A stretch of 64,000 nt of DNA from an uncultured Roseiflexaceae bacterium (lineage in GTDB: Bacteria > Chloroflexota > Chloroflexia > Chloroflexales > Roseiflexaceae), in assembly GCA_937988885.1 (NCBI GenBank), contig CALKHR010000163.1, positions 73,193 to 137,192 on the forward strand, written 5' to 3'. The notes beneath the pieces were generated by a model. The model was given only the letters and a program-made list of their open reading frames with translations, did not search any database and was not told where the DNA came from. Made by a program: the position numbers and the translations under genes. Shown here piece by piece: positions 45,172 to 53,340 of the stretch; the first letter of the stretch is position 1; every line of letters begins with the position of its first letter.

Positions 45172-45248
45172 GGGCTCGTGGTGTAGTGGCCTAACATGGA
45201 GCCCTGTCAAGGCTCAGATCGCGGGTTCGAATCCCGTCGGGCCCGCCA
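45172..45248 (+). tRNA. tRNA-Asp (GTC), copy 1, CCA encoded
   Basis: Acceptor GGGCTCG pairs with CGGGCCC. The anticodon stem GAGCC/GGCTC encloses CTGTCAA with anticodon GTC at 45206-45208. The T-arm is GGGTTCGAATCCC, and the discriminator is G followed by encoded CCA. It lies seven bases after tRNA-Glu (CTC) on the same transcript. Confidence 0.95.
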
Positions 45249-45258
45249 CACCAGGTGC

Positions 45259-45293
45259 GGGGGACTTGTAGAAATGCAAGTCCCCCCCTTTTT
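45259..45293 (+). terminator. Terminator of the first tRNA unit
   Basis: GGGGGACTTG (45259-45268) pairs with CAAGTCCCCC, followed by TTTTT. A classic rho-independent terminator. Confidence 0.92.
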
Positions 45294-45317
45294 GAGAAAA
45301 CTGATTGCTCGGAAGGC

Positions 45318-45346
45318 TTGCATTAACGCGAAACTTCTGGTACCCT
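45318..45346 (+). promoter_or_regulatory. Promoter for the second tRNA unit
   Basis: TTGCAT (45318-45323), a 17-base spacer, and TACCCT (45341-45346), about 15 bases before the second tRNA-Glu. Weaker -10 than that of the first unit. Confidence 0.6.
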
Positions 45347-45360
45347 ATCTCTTAACAATT

Positions 45361-45437
45361 GGCCCCATCGTCTAGAGGCCTAGGACGCCACCCTTTCAAG
45401 GTGGAGATCGCGGGTTCGAATCCCGCTGGGGTCACCA
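45361..45437 (+). tRNA. tRNA-Glu (TTC), CCA encoded
   Basis: Differs from the first tRNA-Glu at very few positions, including the anticodon, which is TTC at 45395-45397, and one D-loop base. Same acceptor, T-arm and encoded CCA. Confidence 0.95.
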
Positions 45438-45444
45438 ACGGTAT

Positions 45445-45521
45445 GGGCCCGTGGTGTAGTGGCCTAACATGGAGCCCTGTCAAGGCTCAGATCGCGGGTT
45501 CGAATCCCGTCGGGCCCGCCA
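45445..45521 (+). tRNA. tRNA-Asp (GTC), copy 2, CCA encoded
   Basis: Nearly identical to copy 1; position 5 of the acceptor is C, which replaces a T-G pair by C-G. Anticodon GTC at 45479-45481. Encoded CCA. Confidence 0.95.
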
Positions 45522-45530
45522 TACCGAAGC

Positions 45531-45564
45531 AGAGGACGTGCAGCAATGCACGTCCTCTCTTTTT
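45531..45564 (+). terminator. Terminator of the second tRNA unit
   Basis: AGAGGACGTGC (45531-45541) pairs perfectly with GCACGTCCTCT (45548-45558), then CTTTTT. Confidence 0.93.
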
Positions 45565-45783
45565 GTCCAAACTTCTGCGATGCGCTACCGCAGGTTCACC
45601 ACTACCCAATACAGCGAGTGTCTTTTGCTGACGCGAGAGGCGGCTGAAAAGGCGCCAGTTTGCGCATCAACACCGGAGCACCGCGCACGGGCCGCCCCAA
45701 CCGTACCCGTAGCGACTGGCGTTGAGGCGGCGGTTGCGCTCCTTTCCTTCTCCAAACCCAACAACAGCTTGAGCCAGAGGTTG
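45565..45783. other. Gap after the tRNA cluster, no gene seen
   Basis: 219 bases. Open frames cross it on both strands, but they start inside tRNA or overlap the methyltransferase C-terminus and have no ribosome-binding site. I see nothing supported here. Confidence 0.4.
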
Positions 45784-46332
45784 CTATGCGGATTGCTCGG
45801 CTGCCTGCGGGTTGCGATTCGCAACGGCGGCATACATGCTGATGCCACTGGAGGGTGAGCGGCGCGTGCCGATGCGCTGCGCCTCCGAAAGTCCAAGCTG
45901 TTCGGCAAGCGCTCGGAAGCGCGCGAACGGCACGGGGTAGGGCACCCACGCCTGCGGCTGTGCCAACTCGTACTCCACCAGCAGCAGCCTGCCGTTGGGC
46001 TTGAGCGCGCCGAGCAACTGGCGCAGCACCGCTTCCTGCTCGCGGATGAAGTGGAGCGCGTTGGCCATCAGGATGCCGTCGAGCGGCGGCAGGCCGAGCG
46101 GCTTGGTGAAATCGGCCTGGATGGGCTGGATGCGCGGATCGTTGGCCGTGGCGTACTCACGTTGCCGCGCGATCGCCTTGGCGTCGCGGTCGAGCGCGTA
46201 GATGGTGCTGTGCGGGCCGAGCAGCGCCGCCAACGCGCGGGTGAAGTTGCCTGTGCCCGCGCCAAGATCAGCCCACACACCCTCGCCATCGACACCATCC
46301 CGTACCAATGCGATCATCTCGTGTAGCTCCAC
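45784..46332 (-). CDS. Class I SAM-dependent methyltransferase
   Basis: 182 residues. WADLGAGTGNFTRAL is the SAM-binding glycine-rich motif I, IYALDRD holds the acidic residue that binds the ribose, and DGILMANALHFI with NGRLLLVEYE are motifs IV and V. The domain is compact, with no extra substrate domain, so the methyl acceptor is unknown. The GTG start at 46330-46332 follows GAGAGG. It lies 21 bases after the CHAT-protease gene in the same direction and may share its transcript. Confidence 0.88.
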   Translation of the reverse strand: MELHEMIALVRDGVDGEGVWADLGAGTGNFTRALAALLGPHSTIYALDRDAKAIARQREYATANDPRIQPIQADFTKPLGLPPLDGILMANALHFIREQEAVLRQLLGALKPNGRLLLVEYELAQPQAWVPYPVPFARFRALAEQLGLSEAQRIGTRRSPSSGISMYAAVANRNPQAAEQSA

Positions 46333-46353
46333 GTTCCTCTCCCTGTTGCCCGT

Positions 46354-49038
46354 CTAGGTGGCCTTGCCGATCAGGATGAACGGCGCCCACCAGAACGGGT
46401 CGCTGTAGAGTTGCGTGTTCAGGTGCTCGTTCGGGATGTAGGGCAGCTCGCCCAATGCCGAGGCGAACACCGGATCGTTGGCCTGCCAGCGCTGGCAGAT
46501 CTCGAGGACATCGTGGCCCGTCATGGTGCGCAGGGCGTATTGGGCATCGCGCAGGGCGTACGCGGGCGGCTGGCCGTTCTGTAAGGCGGTGTAGAAGCGG
46601 TCCATCAGCAGCAGCGCGACAAAATCGGCGGCCTCCCACAGCGAGCAGAGCACGGCGCGGGCGCCAGCGTAGAGGAAGGCGCGCTGCAGGCCGAGTTGCT
46701 CGTCGCCCGCGACTACGTGGCCGATGCCGCTGGTGCAGCTGCTGAGCGTGACGAGATCGGCGTCGAGCGTGAGTGTCTCGGCGATGTCGCGCGTGTTGAG
46801 CGATTCGTCGGAGCCGGTGCGCAGCTCGGATTCGAGCGGGTTGCGCGGGTCGTAGAAGGCGTGCCCGGAGATGTGCAGCCAGCGCGCTCGGCTGCCGCTG
46901 GTGCGCAGGATCTCGTGCTTGGGCGCGCCGCCGATGTAGGCTTGGCCGTTGAGCAGCCGAGCGATGTGACCCGCCTCGGCTTCGGCGTAGCGCAGCGGCT
47001 GTTCGCCGTCGGGATCGTTGAACCCCAGCGCCAGCAGCGTATCGGTGGTGGCGGCGTGGGCGCTGCGGTTGAGGCAGTTGCGCAGCAGCACCGTCGCCGA
47101 TGGCGCGAGCGCGATGGCTGGGCCGGGCGTGTCGAGCTGGTTCTGCGCGGCGATCAGCGCTGCGAACGGGACGTAGTGCAGCGGGCCGTGCGGCACGATG
47201 TAGAGCAGATCGCTCTCCTGCAGCAGGTCGTCGACGGGCGCGAGCAGGGCGTTGTAGAGTTGCATGGGCAGTCGTCCGCGCAACAGCCGCCGGATGGGGC
47301 TGGGATCGGCGGGCTGCGGGCGCAAGATGTTCGGGTCGAAGGACGATTCGCGCACCTCGAAGCGGTCGTGCGTGATCGCGAAGATCAGGATGCGGGGCGG
47401 GTGGATGAGGTTGGCCCGCAGGCTCGCGTTCTCGGCGGGGATCTGGTGCAGCAGGCTTTCGCCGCGCGGCAGCACGCCCATCGTGAAGTATTCCAGCAGC
47501 AGCGTGCCGGGTGCGAGGCTGGCCTGCACTTCGTCGAGTGTCACCACTGGTTGGTTGAACGTGTCGTACAGATGGGGCGATTTGCTGGCGAGCAGGTCGA
47601 GGAAGGCCCGCGAGCGCGCTCGTTCGGTGTACTCGAAGGCGTGCGTGGGCAGGTTCTGATGCAGGCAGAGCTGCACCATTGATTCGTAGACCTGTCCCGG
47701 CTCGGTCAGCAGGCCGATCTTGAAATCCTCGCCCTTGGTGTCGCCCCGCAGGCGGTCGATGCCCTCGATCGCCTGTTGATAGGCGTTGTAGGCTTGATCG
47801 AACTGTTGCTGCTGCTCGAAGACGTTGCCCCGCCGAAACTGGATCTGGTTGATGCGATAACGATTCCCTAGCTGTTGGGCGAGCTGTTCGGCTTGGTTGT
47901 ACTTTTCGTGAGCCTCCTCGCTTCGCTGCTGCGTTTGATACAGGAAGCCGAGGTAGAGCAACGCATCGAGCACGACCATGTGCTCGGGCTGAGCGGGATT
48001 TTGGGCGATCTCGAGGGCTTGGAGGTAGTACAACTCGCTCTGTTCGAGGTCCCCCAGCATATGGTAGAGAAAGCCCTGGCACCAGAACAGGTAGGCTTGC
48101 CCGGTCACCAGCCCAAGTTGTTGATAGAGCATATTGGCGGCCTGCAGATGCGCTTGGGCGATCTGCCAACGCCCGAGGTACATGGCGTTGTTGCCGATCT
48201 CATAGAGCGCGTGGGCCTCGCGCGCGGTGTCGTTGAGCGCCCGAAACGTGACGAGGCTGCGCTGGCTGCATTCAAAGGCTTGCTCGTAGTAGCCAAGTTC
48301 GGCATACACTTGGCTCATGTTGAGCATCGAGTGGCCTTGATACGGCAGATCGTTGATCTGCTGCGCGATCTGATAGACCTGCTTATAATATGCGAGCGCC
48401 TGATCGTACTGCGATTGGAACATGTGCATCTGCCCGAAGGCGTTGAGGGTTTGCATACGCAGTTTCGCTTCGAGATCAGGCTGTTCCAGCAGGTTGTTTA
48501 GCAACTGGCGGCTGCGCTCGTACTGCATGGTGCGCAGGGCCACGAATCCCTCGTAAAAGGTGAGCCAGTGCAGTGTGCGCGGCTGATTCGGCTGGGCTTG
48601 GCGGAACGCCGCCACGTAATTGTTGATCGTTTGCCATTCGCGACGCGCAGATAAGAGCAAAAAGAGCTGTTCGAGGTGATAGATGCTCCAATTTTCGATT
48701 AATGAACGTTGATCTAATGACACTGTTTGTTGGAGCTGTTGCAGGAAGTGGTTGAAGATGTGGTGCTGGAGCTCAAGCTCTCGGGCAGTGTGTTGGCTCC
48801 GCAGTTCCGCTACAACCTCGCTCCTAACAGATTCGCTCAAGCAATAGGTGTTTGGAATGGACGGATGCGCCTGCACGTATTCGCTGGCAAGAAGCGCTGT
48901 GATGGTCTCTTCTTCGCTATCTGAGAGCTGGTGCAACAGTTCTCGATCAAACCACTGAAGAAGTGCACAGAGTTCGAGCAGACGTGTATGGTGCTTGGGT
49001 TGGAATGGCCTGGATTGATGCGATTCGAGTTGACCCAT
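46354..49038 (-). CDS. TPR-CHAT caspase-like protease
   Basis: 894 residues. Residues about 15-105 look like a winged-helix-type domain (LLELCALLQWFDRELLHQL). Residues about 130-480 are tetratricopeptide repeats (for example AFGQMHMFQSQYDQALAYYKQ and ELGYYEQAFECSQRSL). The C-terminal CHAT domain (about 545-894) has the catalytic dyad His726 in HISGHAFYDP and Cys768 in LVTLSSCTSG, followed by the family's GLQRAFLYAGARAVLCSLW. Both catalytic residues are present, so protease activity is expected. TPR-CHAT proteins elsewhere cleave partner proteins in signalling or defence, as in the type III-E Csx29 protease. It is transcribed away from a zinc-protease gene with only 35 bases between the two starts. 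Confidence 0.92.
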   Translation of the reverse strand: MGQLESHQSRPFQPKHHTRLLELCALLQWFDRELLHQLSDSEEETITALLASEYVQAHPSIPNTYCLSESVRSEVVAELRSQHTARELELQHHIFNHFLQQLQQTVSLDQRSLIENWSIYHLEQLFLLLSARREWQTINNYVAAFRQAQPNQPRTLHWLTFYEGFVALRTMQYERSRQLLNNLLEQPDLEAKLRMQTLNAFGQMHMFQSQYDQALAYYKQVYQIAQQINDLPYQGHSMLNMSQVYAELGYYEQAFECSQRSLVTFRALNDTAREAHALYEIGNNAMYLGRWQIAQAHLQAANMLYQQLGLVTGQAYLFWCQGFLYHMLGDLEQSELYYLQALEIAQNPAQPEHMVVLDALLYLGFLYQTQQRSEEAHEKYNQAEQLAQQLGNRYRINQIQFRRGNVFEQQQQFDQAYNAYQQAIEGIDRLRGDTKGEDFKIGLLTEPGQVYESMVQLCLHQNLPTHAFEYTERARSRAFLDLLASKSPHLYDTFNQPVVTLDEVQASLAPGTLLLEYFTMGVLPRGESLLHQIPAENASLRANLIHPPRILIFAITHDRFEVRESSFDPNILRPQPADPSPIRRLLRGRLPMQLYNALLAPVDDLLQESDLLYIVPHGPLHYVPFAALIAAQNQLDTPGPAIALAPSATVLLRNCLNRSAHAATTDTLLALGFNDPDGEQPLRYAEAEAGHIARLLNGQAYIGGAPKHEILRTSGSRARWLHISGHAFYDPRNPLESELRTGSDESLNTRDIAETLTLDADLVTLSSCTSGIGHVVAGDEQLGLQRAFLYAGARAVLCSLWEAADFVALLLMDRFYTALQNGQPPAYALRDAQYALRTMTGHDVLEICQRWQANDPVFASALGELPYIPNEHLNTQLYSDPFWWAPFILIGKAT

Positions 49039-49073
49039 TGGTGTGTTCTCACTCGATAATTGGGAGGTGGATT

Positions 49074-51236
49074 GTGAGTAGTGTACCGAAACACATTTCC
49101 TTCAATCAGCGACGTGGATTGACTGCATCTGTTTTGGGCGAAGCCAAGGCCGTAGAGCATTCCCAGGCTGTTCACGCGTTTTCAAATGAGCCAAAAGTCC
49201 ATCTTGAGCAGGTTGAGGAGGTGTTGAAAATTCAAAGCATCCCCTCTAATGTGACGCTGGAAACCGATGTTGAGGTTTTTGGTGCTTCGCTGAATTGGGC
49301 GTATCGTGGGTATATTGTACACCACATGTCGGATGTGGCAGTTGGCCGCCGCCGTCTGCGCCGTCCTCCTCTGCCGATCACGAACGGCACGGAGGGGGAT
49401 ATTCACAGCGGCGAGATTCCGGAGAATCCCGCGTTGCAGCCCGCTGTAGGCCTCGATGGGCATTTGTATTTGTTCAATGTGTTGGTGGCGCTCGAATGGG
49501 CTCCCGATCAGCAAGATCTTGAGACGTTGATGTGGGCGTTCCGCCGCGCTTCGGACTTTTTGTACGATGTGACCGATGGCGCGATGGCGTTCGGCCAGGT
49601 GGTGTTTGGCGGACCGGAATTGATGGCCTGCTCCGACATCCAGATTATGTCGTCGAATCGCTTGCTGCCGCGCAGTTGGGTGGCGGGTATGCATCAGCCG
49701 AACAAGTACATGCCGATTCGCGTGGGGCGTGGGCTGTGGAACGACCGCAACCGCGTGAGCATCCCGTGGGATGAGCCGGAGGCGTATCGCACGCTGATCC
49801 ACGAGTGGTCGCACTACGCGCTACATCTGCGCGATGCCTACCAGAGCCAGCACGACCTGATCCCCGCATCGGCGGCGGGTCTCGGCGGTAAGAACAACAA
49901 CGCAACTCTGCTGCTGCGGGCGCGTCCGGGTGAGCAGTCCACCATCAGAGCGGTGATCCCGTCGATCAGCCTGACGAGCGAATCGATTATGGCGACGTTG
50001 GAGGGCACCAGCGAGTTGGTGCATCACACGTCGGATGGCTCGACGGTGACGACCGACGATGAGTGGGAGGCGATCCTGGCGACCAACCACTATCCTCTGT
50101 TGACGAGCCGTGAGCGCACGCTCGAAGGTCCTGGGCGCATGCCGTTGCCGTTGCCGGTCTTCGGCAAGGCCAGCCTCACCGAGGGCACGCAGCGCTTCTT
50201 TTTGCCTCCTCAGGGCGCGCAAAACTCGCCGCTCGGTGCGTTGCCCGCCTCGACGCGGCTCGACCATACGTGGGTGTACGTGCTGCGCGGCTTGAACACC
50301 AGCACGCCAACGCTGATCGCGCAGGGCACGCTGGATGCGCGCTTGTCTCATACGGCGTTCCGTTTGTTGGGCGCGCAGACGGGCGATACAGTGCTGTTGC
50401 TGGCCGAGCAGCGCAATCAGCCGTTGGTGGCGTTGCAGTCCACCATCACTGAGGATGGCAGCATCACGGCGTGGCAGACGAACTCGGTCACGTTCCCGCG
50501 CATCGATGTGATCCCCGACCCCGCGAGCCAGGGCGCACAGCAGGCCAGCTTCAAGGTGCGCATTCAGAGCGCTCCAGGGCAGGCGCTGGCCGATCGAGTG
50601 TGGTTGTTCCCGATCGGCCAGCAGGGTATCGATCTGGGCCAGCCCACGACCGCCGATTGGACGGGCGCGCTGCCCAGCAATGCCAAGGTGCAGTTGGATG
50701 GCTATGTGCTGCTGAAGTGGGGCGATCAGGTGTTGTTGGCGCCCTTCTCGCAGGGTGGTGGCCCCGCCACGCACAGCCCCTCGCCCGCCAACCCGATCAC
50801 GGCTGGCTCGTCGGATGGCAGCGCATTGCTGTTCTTCCACGACGAGGCGAAGGCACGCGGCGAGACGGACGTGCAGGATTACAGCCACATCAAGCTGATC
50901 ACGACGATCCAGCACAACATGGAGGGCACGCCGCCCAAGGCGGGCGCGCAGCCTCGCAGCTACGCCTTCAGCATTGCGGGCAACGCGAAACTGCCCACGG
51001 AGCTCGCGCCGACGCTGGTGATCTACTTCGACACGCTCGACGAGCGCGAACTGTTGCAGGGCGATTTGCGGATCTGCCGGTTGGAGAACGGCAAGTGGAA
51101 AGTGCTGCCGACGTACCTGCCGCCCGGTTACCCGTTCGCGGTGTTGCCGTTGGATACGCGGGCGGCTGGCTCGTTGCTGAAGGAGAAGGCGAAGCAGCGG
51201 GTTGAGTACTATCGGGTCTTCTGGGTGCCGCGCTAG
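49074..51236 (+). CDS. HEXXH zinc metalloprotease with beta-rich C-terminal region
   Basis: 720 residues from GTG 49074, with GGGAGG six bases in front. A longer in-frame extension to 48963 would overlap the divergent CHAT gene and is rejected. Residues about 243-256 read HEWSHYALHLRDAY. This is a zinc site like the HEXXHXXXGXXDEY of M64/CLCA-type zincins, with the Gly replaced by His and the Glu by Ala but the Asp and Tyr kept. Segments before it (MACSDIQIMSSNR, RGLWNDRNRVSIPWDEPEAYRTLI) build the catalytic domain. The remaining 450 residues are predicted beta-sandwich-like, with no signal peptide, so the protein appears cytoplasmic. I know no named family for the whole chain. Confidence 0.85.
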   Translation: MSSVPKHISFNQRRGLTASVLGEAKAVEHSQAVHAFSNEPKVHLEQVEEVLKIQSIPSNVTLETDVEVFGASLNWAYRGYIVHHMSDVAVGRRRLRRPPLPITNGTEGDIHSGEIPENPALQPAVGLDGHLYLFNVLVALEWAPDQQDLETLMWAFRRASDFLYDVTDGAMAFGQVVFGGPELMACSDIQIMSSNRLLPRSWVAGMHQPNKYMPIRVGRGLWNDRNRVSIPWDEPEAYRTLIHEWSHYALHLRDAYQSQHDLIPASAAGLGGKNNNATLLLRARPGEQSTIRAVIPSISLTSESIMATLEGTSELVHHTSDGSTVTTDDEWEAILATNHYPLLTSRERTLEGPGRMPLPLPVFGKASLTEGTQRFFLPPQGAQNSPLGALPASTRLDHTWVYVLRGLNTSTPTLIAQGTLDARLSHTAFRLLGAQTGDTVLLLAEQRNQPLVALQSTITEDGSITAWQTNSVTFPRIDVIPDPASQGAQQASFKVRIQSAPGQALADRVWLFPIGQQGIDLGQPTTADWTGALPSNAKVQLDGYVLLKWGDQVLLAPFSQGGGPATHSPSPANPITAGSSDGSALLFFHDEAKARGETDVQDYSHIKLITTIQHNMEGTPPKAGAQPRSYAFSIAGNAKLPTELAPTLVIYFDTLDERELLQGDLRICRLENGKWKVLPTYLPPGYPFAVLPLDTRAAGSLLKEKAKQRVEYYRVFWVPR

Positions 51237-51259
51237 TAGGTCGTGTTCGTGATGGCGAG

Positions 51260-51287
51260 GGCGGGGTCGCTGTACTGCGGCCCCGCC
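51260..51287. terminator. Hairpin between the zinc protease and the demethylation cluster
   Basis: GGCGGGGTCGC (51260-51270) pairs with GCGGCCCCGCC (51277-51287) with one G-U and a six-base loop. It separates convergent transcripts. No long T-run. Confidence 0.7.
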
Positions 51288-51596
51288 TTACGATTCGCCA
51301 CGCTCTTGGCGAATCCGCTCAACCGTGGCGCGCCAGTCGATCGTCGGGTGGGCGGCTGCGATCTCGGCGGCGACAGCATCGGCGACGCTACGGGCATCGC
51401 CTTCGCGCTCCTGCATTTCGCTCCAGCGCAGCGCATTGGTGTACTCATCCGAGCCGATCAGTTTCGTCGCCATCGCGGCTGCGTCGACGGCTTCCTGAAA
51501 GCGTGCGGGCAGCGGAGCGCTGGCTCGCCCGCCCTCGCCCCGCGCGCGCACCTGAAGCGGAATGTCGTACCAGTACAGGATCTGATAGCTTGCCAT
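51288..51596 (-). CDS. 'Virulence factor' family small protein linked to corrinoid methyltransfer clusters
   Basis: 102 residues. MASYQILYWYDIPLQVRARG is the typical start of the Pfam Virulence_fact domain. Despite the name, homologues are found mainly beside MttB, corrinoid-protein and DUF1638 genes. AAGGAA lies before the ATG at 51594-51596. The first 152 bases lie inside the 3' end of the DUF1638 gene in another frame. The function is unknown; its position as last gene of the demethylation cluster suggests an accessory role in C1 transfer. Confidence 0.85.
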   Translation of the reverse strand: MASYQILYWYDIPLQVRARGEGGRASAPLPARFQEAVDAAAMATKLIGSDEYTNALRWSEMQEREGDARSVADAVAAEIAAAHPTIDWRATVERIRQERGES

Positions 51597-52254
51597 CGTG
51601 TCGTTCCTTTGGTTGATAACGGGCTTGGTCGATCTCGGCCATCAACTCGACGAGTCGTGTTTCGAGCAGGCCGTATCCCGTGTGCCGAATCTCTAGCGGC
51701 AGCCCAAGCCTTTCGGCGATCGCTTGGGCCTGTGTGGCCAGGTGCGGGTCGTCTTCCTGCGATAGATAGACCAAGCGTGTGTAATTCGCGAAGTAATCGG
51801 CCTGTAGCTCGGGGTAGCGGTCGAGCCCTAATCCCTTCCAGATGGTGCCGTTGAAGGCGCGCACCAGGAAATCGGTGAGAAAGAAGGTGCCGGGCTGCTC
51901 TGCAAGCAGTTGCTCGAAGGTGAGGCCGCCGTACATCTCGTAGCAGTGCGGCCCGGCGATGCGCGGCACGTTGTAGTGTTCGAGCACGCGGTCGAGCTCC
52001 CCGCCACTGCCACAATCGCCGTACACCACCACCACGCGCCAAAACTGCGGGATCAGTTCGCGCAGGCGCTCCTCGACGGCGGGCGCGATATTGACGGGCT
52101 GCATGTGATGTTTGGCCGCCACGCCGAACAGCGCCACGTTCCACTCGTGTCGCTTGGCGATGGCGAGCACCTCGTGGGCAAGCGCGCCACACAGCACAAA
52201 GGCGACCTGCTGTTGTTGCGAGCTTTGGGTTGTGGCTCGTGGTTGTTCGTTCAT
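51445..52254 (-). CDS. DUF1638 protein with unusual C-terminal extension
   Basis: About 269 residues from ATG 52252-52254; a GTG 21 bases upstream is an alternative. The DUF1638 core covers about residues 12-215: VAFVLCGALAHEVLAI, VVVVYGDCGSGGELDRVLEHYNVPRIAGPHCYEMYGG with conserved cysteines, and FFLTDFLVRAFNG. Family members occur with MttB-type methyltransferases and may bind a metal or corrinoid, but no activity is established. The last 45-50 residues (after EIDQARYQPKERHDG) are read from the same DNA as the next gene and look like frame shadow. The original stop has probably been lost. Confidence 0.85.
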   Translation of the reverse strand: MNEQPRATTQSSQQQQVAFVLCGALAHEVLAIAKRHEWNVALFGVAAKHHMQPVNIAPAVEERLRELIPQFWRVVVVYGDCGSGGELDRVLEHYNVPRIAGPHCYEMYGGLTFEQLLAEQPGTFFLTDFLVRAFNGTIWKGLGLDRYPELQADYFANYTRLVYLSQEDDPHLATQAQAIAERLGLPLEIRHTGYGLLETRLVELMAEIDQARYQPKERHDGKLSDPVLVRHSASGARAGRGRASQRSAARTLSGSRRRSRDGDETDRLG

Positions 52255-52314
52255 TGTTGTGTGTTCCAACGGCACTGAGACGCTCTGAGCGGCTCTCAGC
52301 GCCGTCGGAGTGGT

Positions 52315-53298
52315 TTATGCGCTGCGTTGACGCGTGCGAGTGCGTTTGGTGGCGCTGTAGCGCTCCTGTGCGGCGGCGACGATATGCGCAACATCAGCCT
52401 CGGTCAGCGGCGCGAGGTTGTGCAGCGCGTCGTTGATCGCTTTGATGTGCGCTGGTGTGCTGCCGCAGCACGCCCCGATGATCGTGGCGCCTAAGGCTCG
52501 CACGCGGCGGGCGTAGGTGGCCATGCTCTCGGGGGTGCCGCTGTAGACGGCGCGCTCATTGATGATCTCGGGGATTCCGGCGTTGCTCTTGGCGATCAGC
52601 GGCAGGTTCGGGTTGGTTTGATGCATGGCGCTGATCACGCCCTCGATCTCGTCGGTGCCGTTGCCGCAGTTGCCGCCGATGGCCGCCAACTCAAGGTCGG
52701 CCAGTTGCTCGATGGCCTGGTTTGGGCTGACACCCATCATCGTGAAGCCGCGCGTGTCGAAGGTGAGCGTGGCGACGACCGGCAGCCCTGGCGCGCCCCG
52801 CCGCGCGCCCTCCACGGCGGCCCGCACTTCGCGCAGGTCGCTCATCGTCTCGACCCACAGCACATCGGCGCCGCCAGCCGCCAATCCCTCGGCTTGGGCC
52901 GCGAAGCCAGCCACGGCAGCCTCGTGCGTGAGCGTGCCGATCGGCTCGAACAACTCGCCGCTCGGGCCGATCGAGCCAGCCACCACCGCGTTGTCGCCTG
53001 CTTCGGCGCGGGCGAGTTCGGCGGCGGCACGGTTCAACTCAAAGACCTGCCCATCCAGGTTGTGCAGCTTGAGCCGGAACGGATTGCCGCCAAAGCTGTT
53101 GGTGAGGATGATCTGCGCGCCAGCATCGAGGTAGCCACGATGGATAGCGCTAATGGCTGGTCGCTTGTCTGGCAGTGTGTTCCACTGCTCGGGCGGGTCA
53201 CCGAAGAGCAGGCCAGCGCTCATCAGCATCGTGCCCATGCCACCATCGGCGGTGATTGGGCCGCCTTTGGCGAGCAATGAGAGAAAACGGTTAGACAT
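52315..53298 (-). CDS. Homocysteine S-methyltransferase family protein (BHMT-like)
   Basis: 327 residues from ATG 53296-53298, with AAGGAAA in front. The TIM-barrel Pfam S-methyl_trans fold shows ITADGGMGTMLMSAG, ILTNSFGGNPFRL, GSIGPSGELFEPIG and the three zinc cysteines in GGNCGNG and GACCGST. Family members take a methyl group from betaine, S-methylmethionine or methyl-folate for homocysteine. In corrinoid clusters relatives also serve as cobalamin-linked methyltransferases. Here it may accept methyl groups from the betaine pathway and form methionine. It sits between the oxidase and DUF1638 genes. Confidence 0.9.
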   Translation of the reverse strand: MSNRFLSLLAKGGPITADGGMGTMLMSAGLLFGDPPEQWNTLPDKRPAISAIHRGYLDAGAQIILTNSFGGNPFRLKLHNLDGQVFELNRAAAELARAEAGDNAVVAGSIGPSGELFEPIGTLTHEAAVAGFAAQAEGLAAGGADVLWVETMSDLREVRAAVEGARRGAPGLPVVATLTFDTRGFTMMGVSPNQAIEQLADLELAAIGGNCGNGTDEIEGVISAMHQTNPNLPLIAKSNAGIPEIINERAVYSGTPESMATYARRVRALGATIIGACCGSTPAHIKAINDALHNLAPLTEADVAHIVAAAQERYSATKRTRTRQRSA

Positions 53299-53340
53299 TG
53301 GCGTTTCCTTTTCGTGTTCCAAGAAACCAGCCGAATGAGC

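Noticed and set aside
45469..45908. Frames crossing the gap after the tRNA genes
   Set aside because: One starts inside tRNA-Asp and the other overlaps the methyltransferase. Neither has a ribosome-binding site or recognisable motif.
48963..49073. Longer start for the zinc protease
   Set aside because: It overlaps the divergent CHAT gene. GTG 49074 has GGGAGG at ideal distance.
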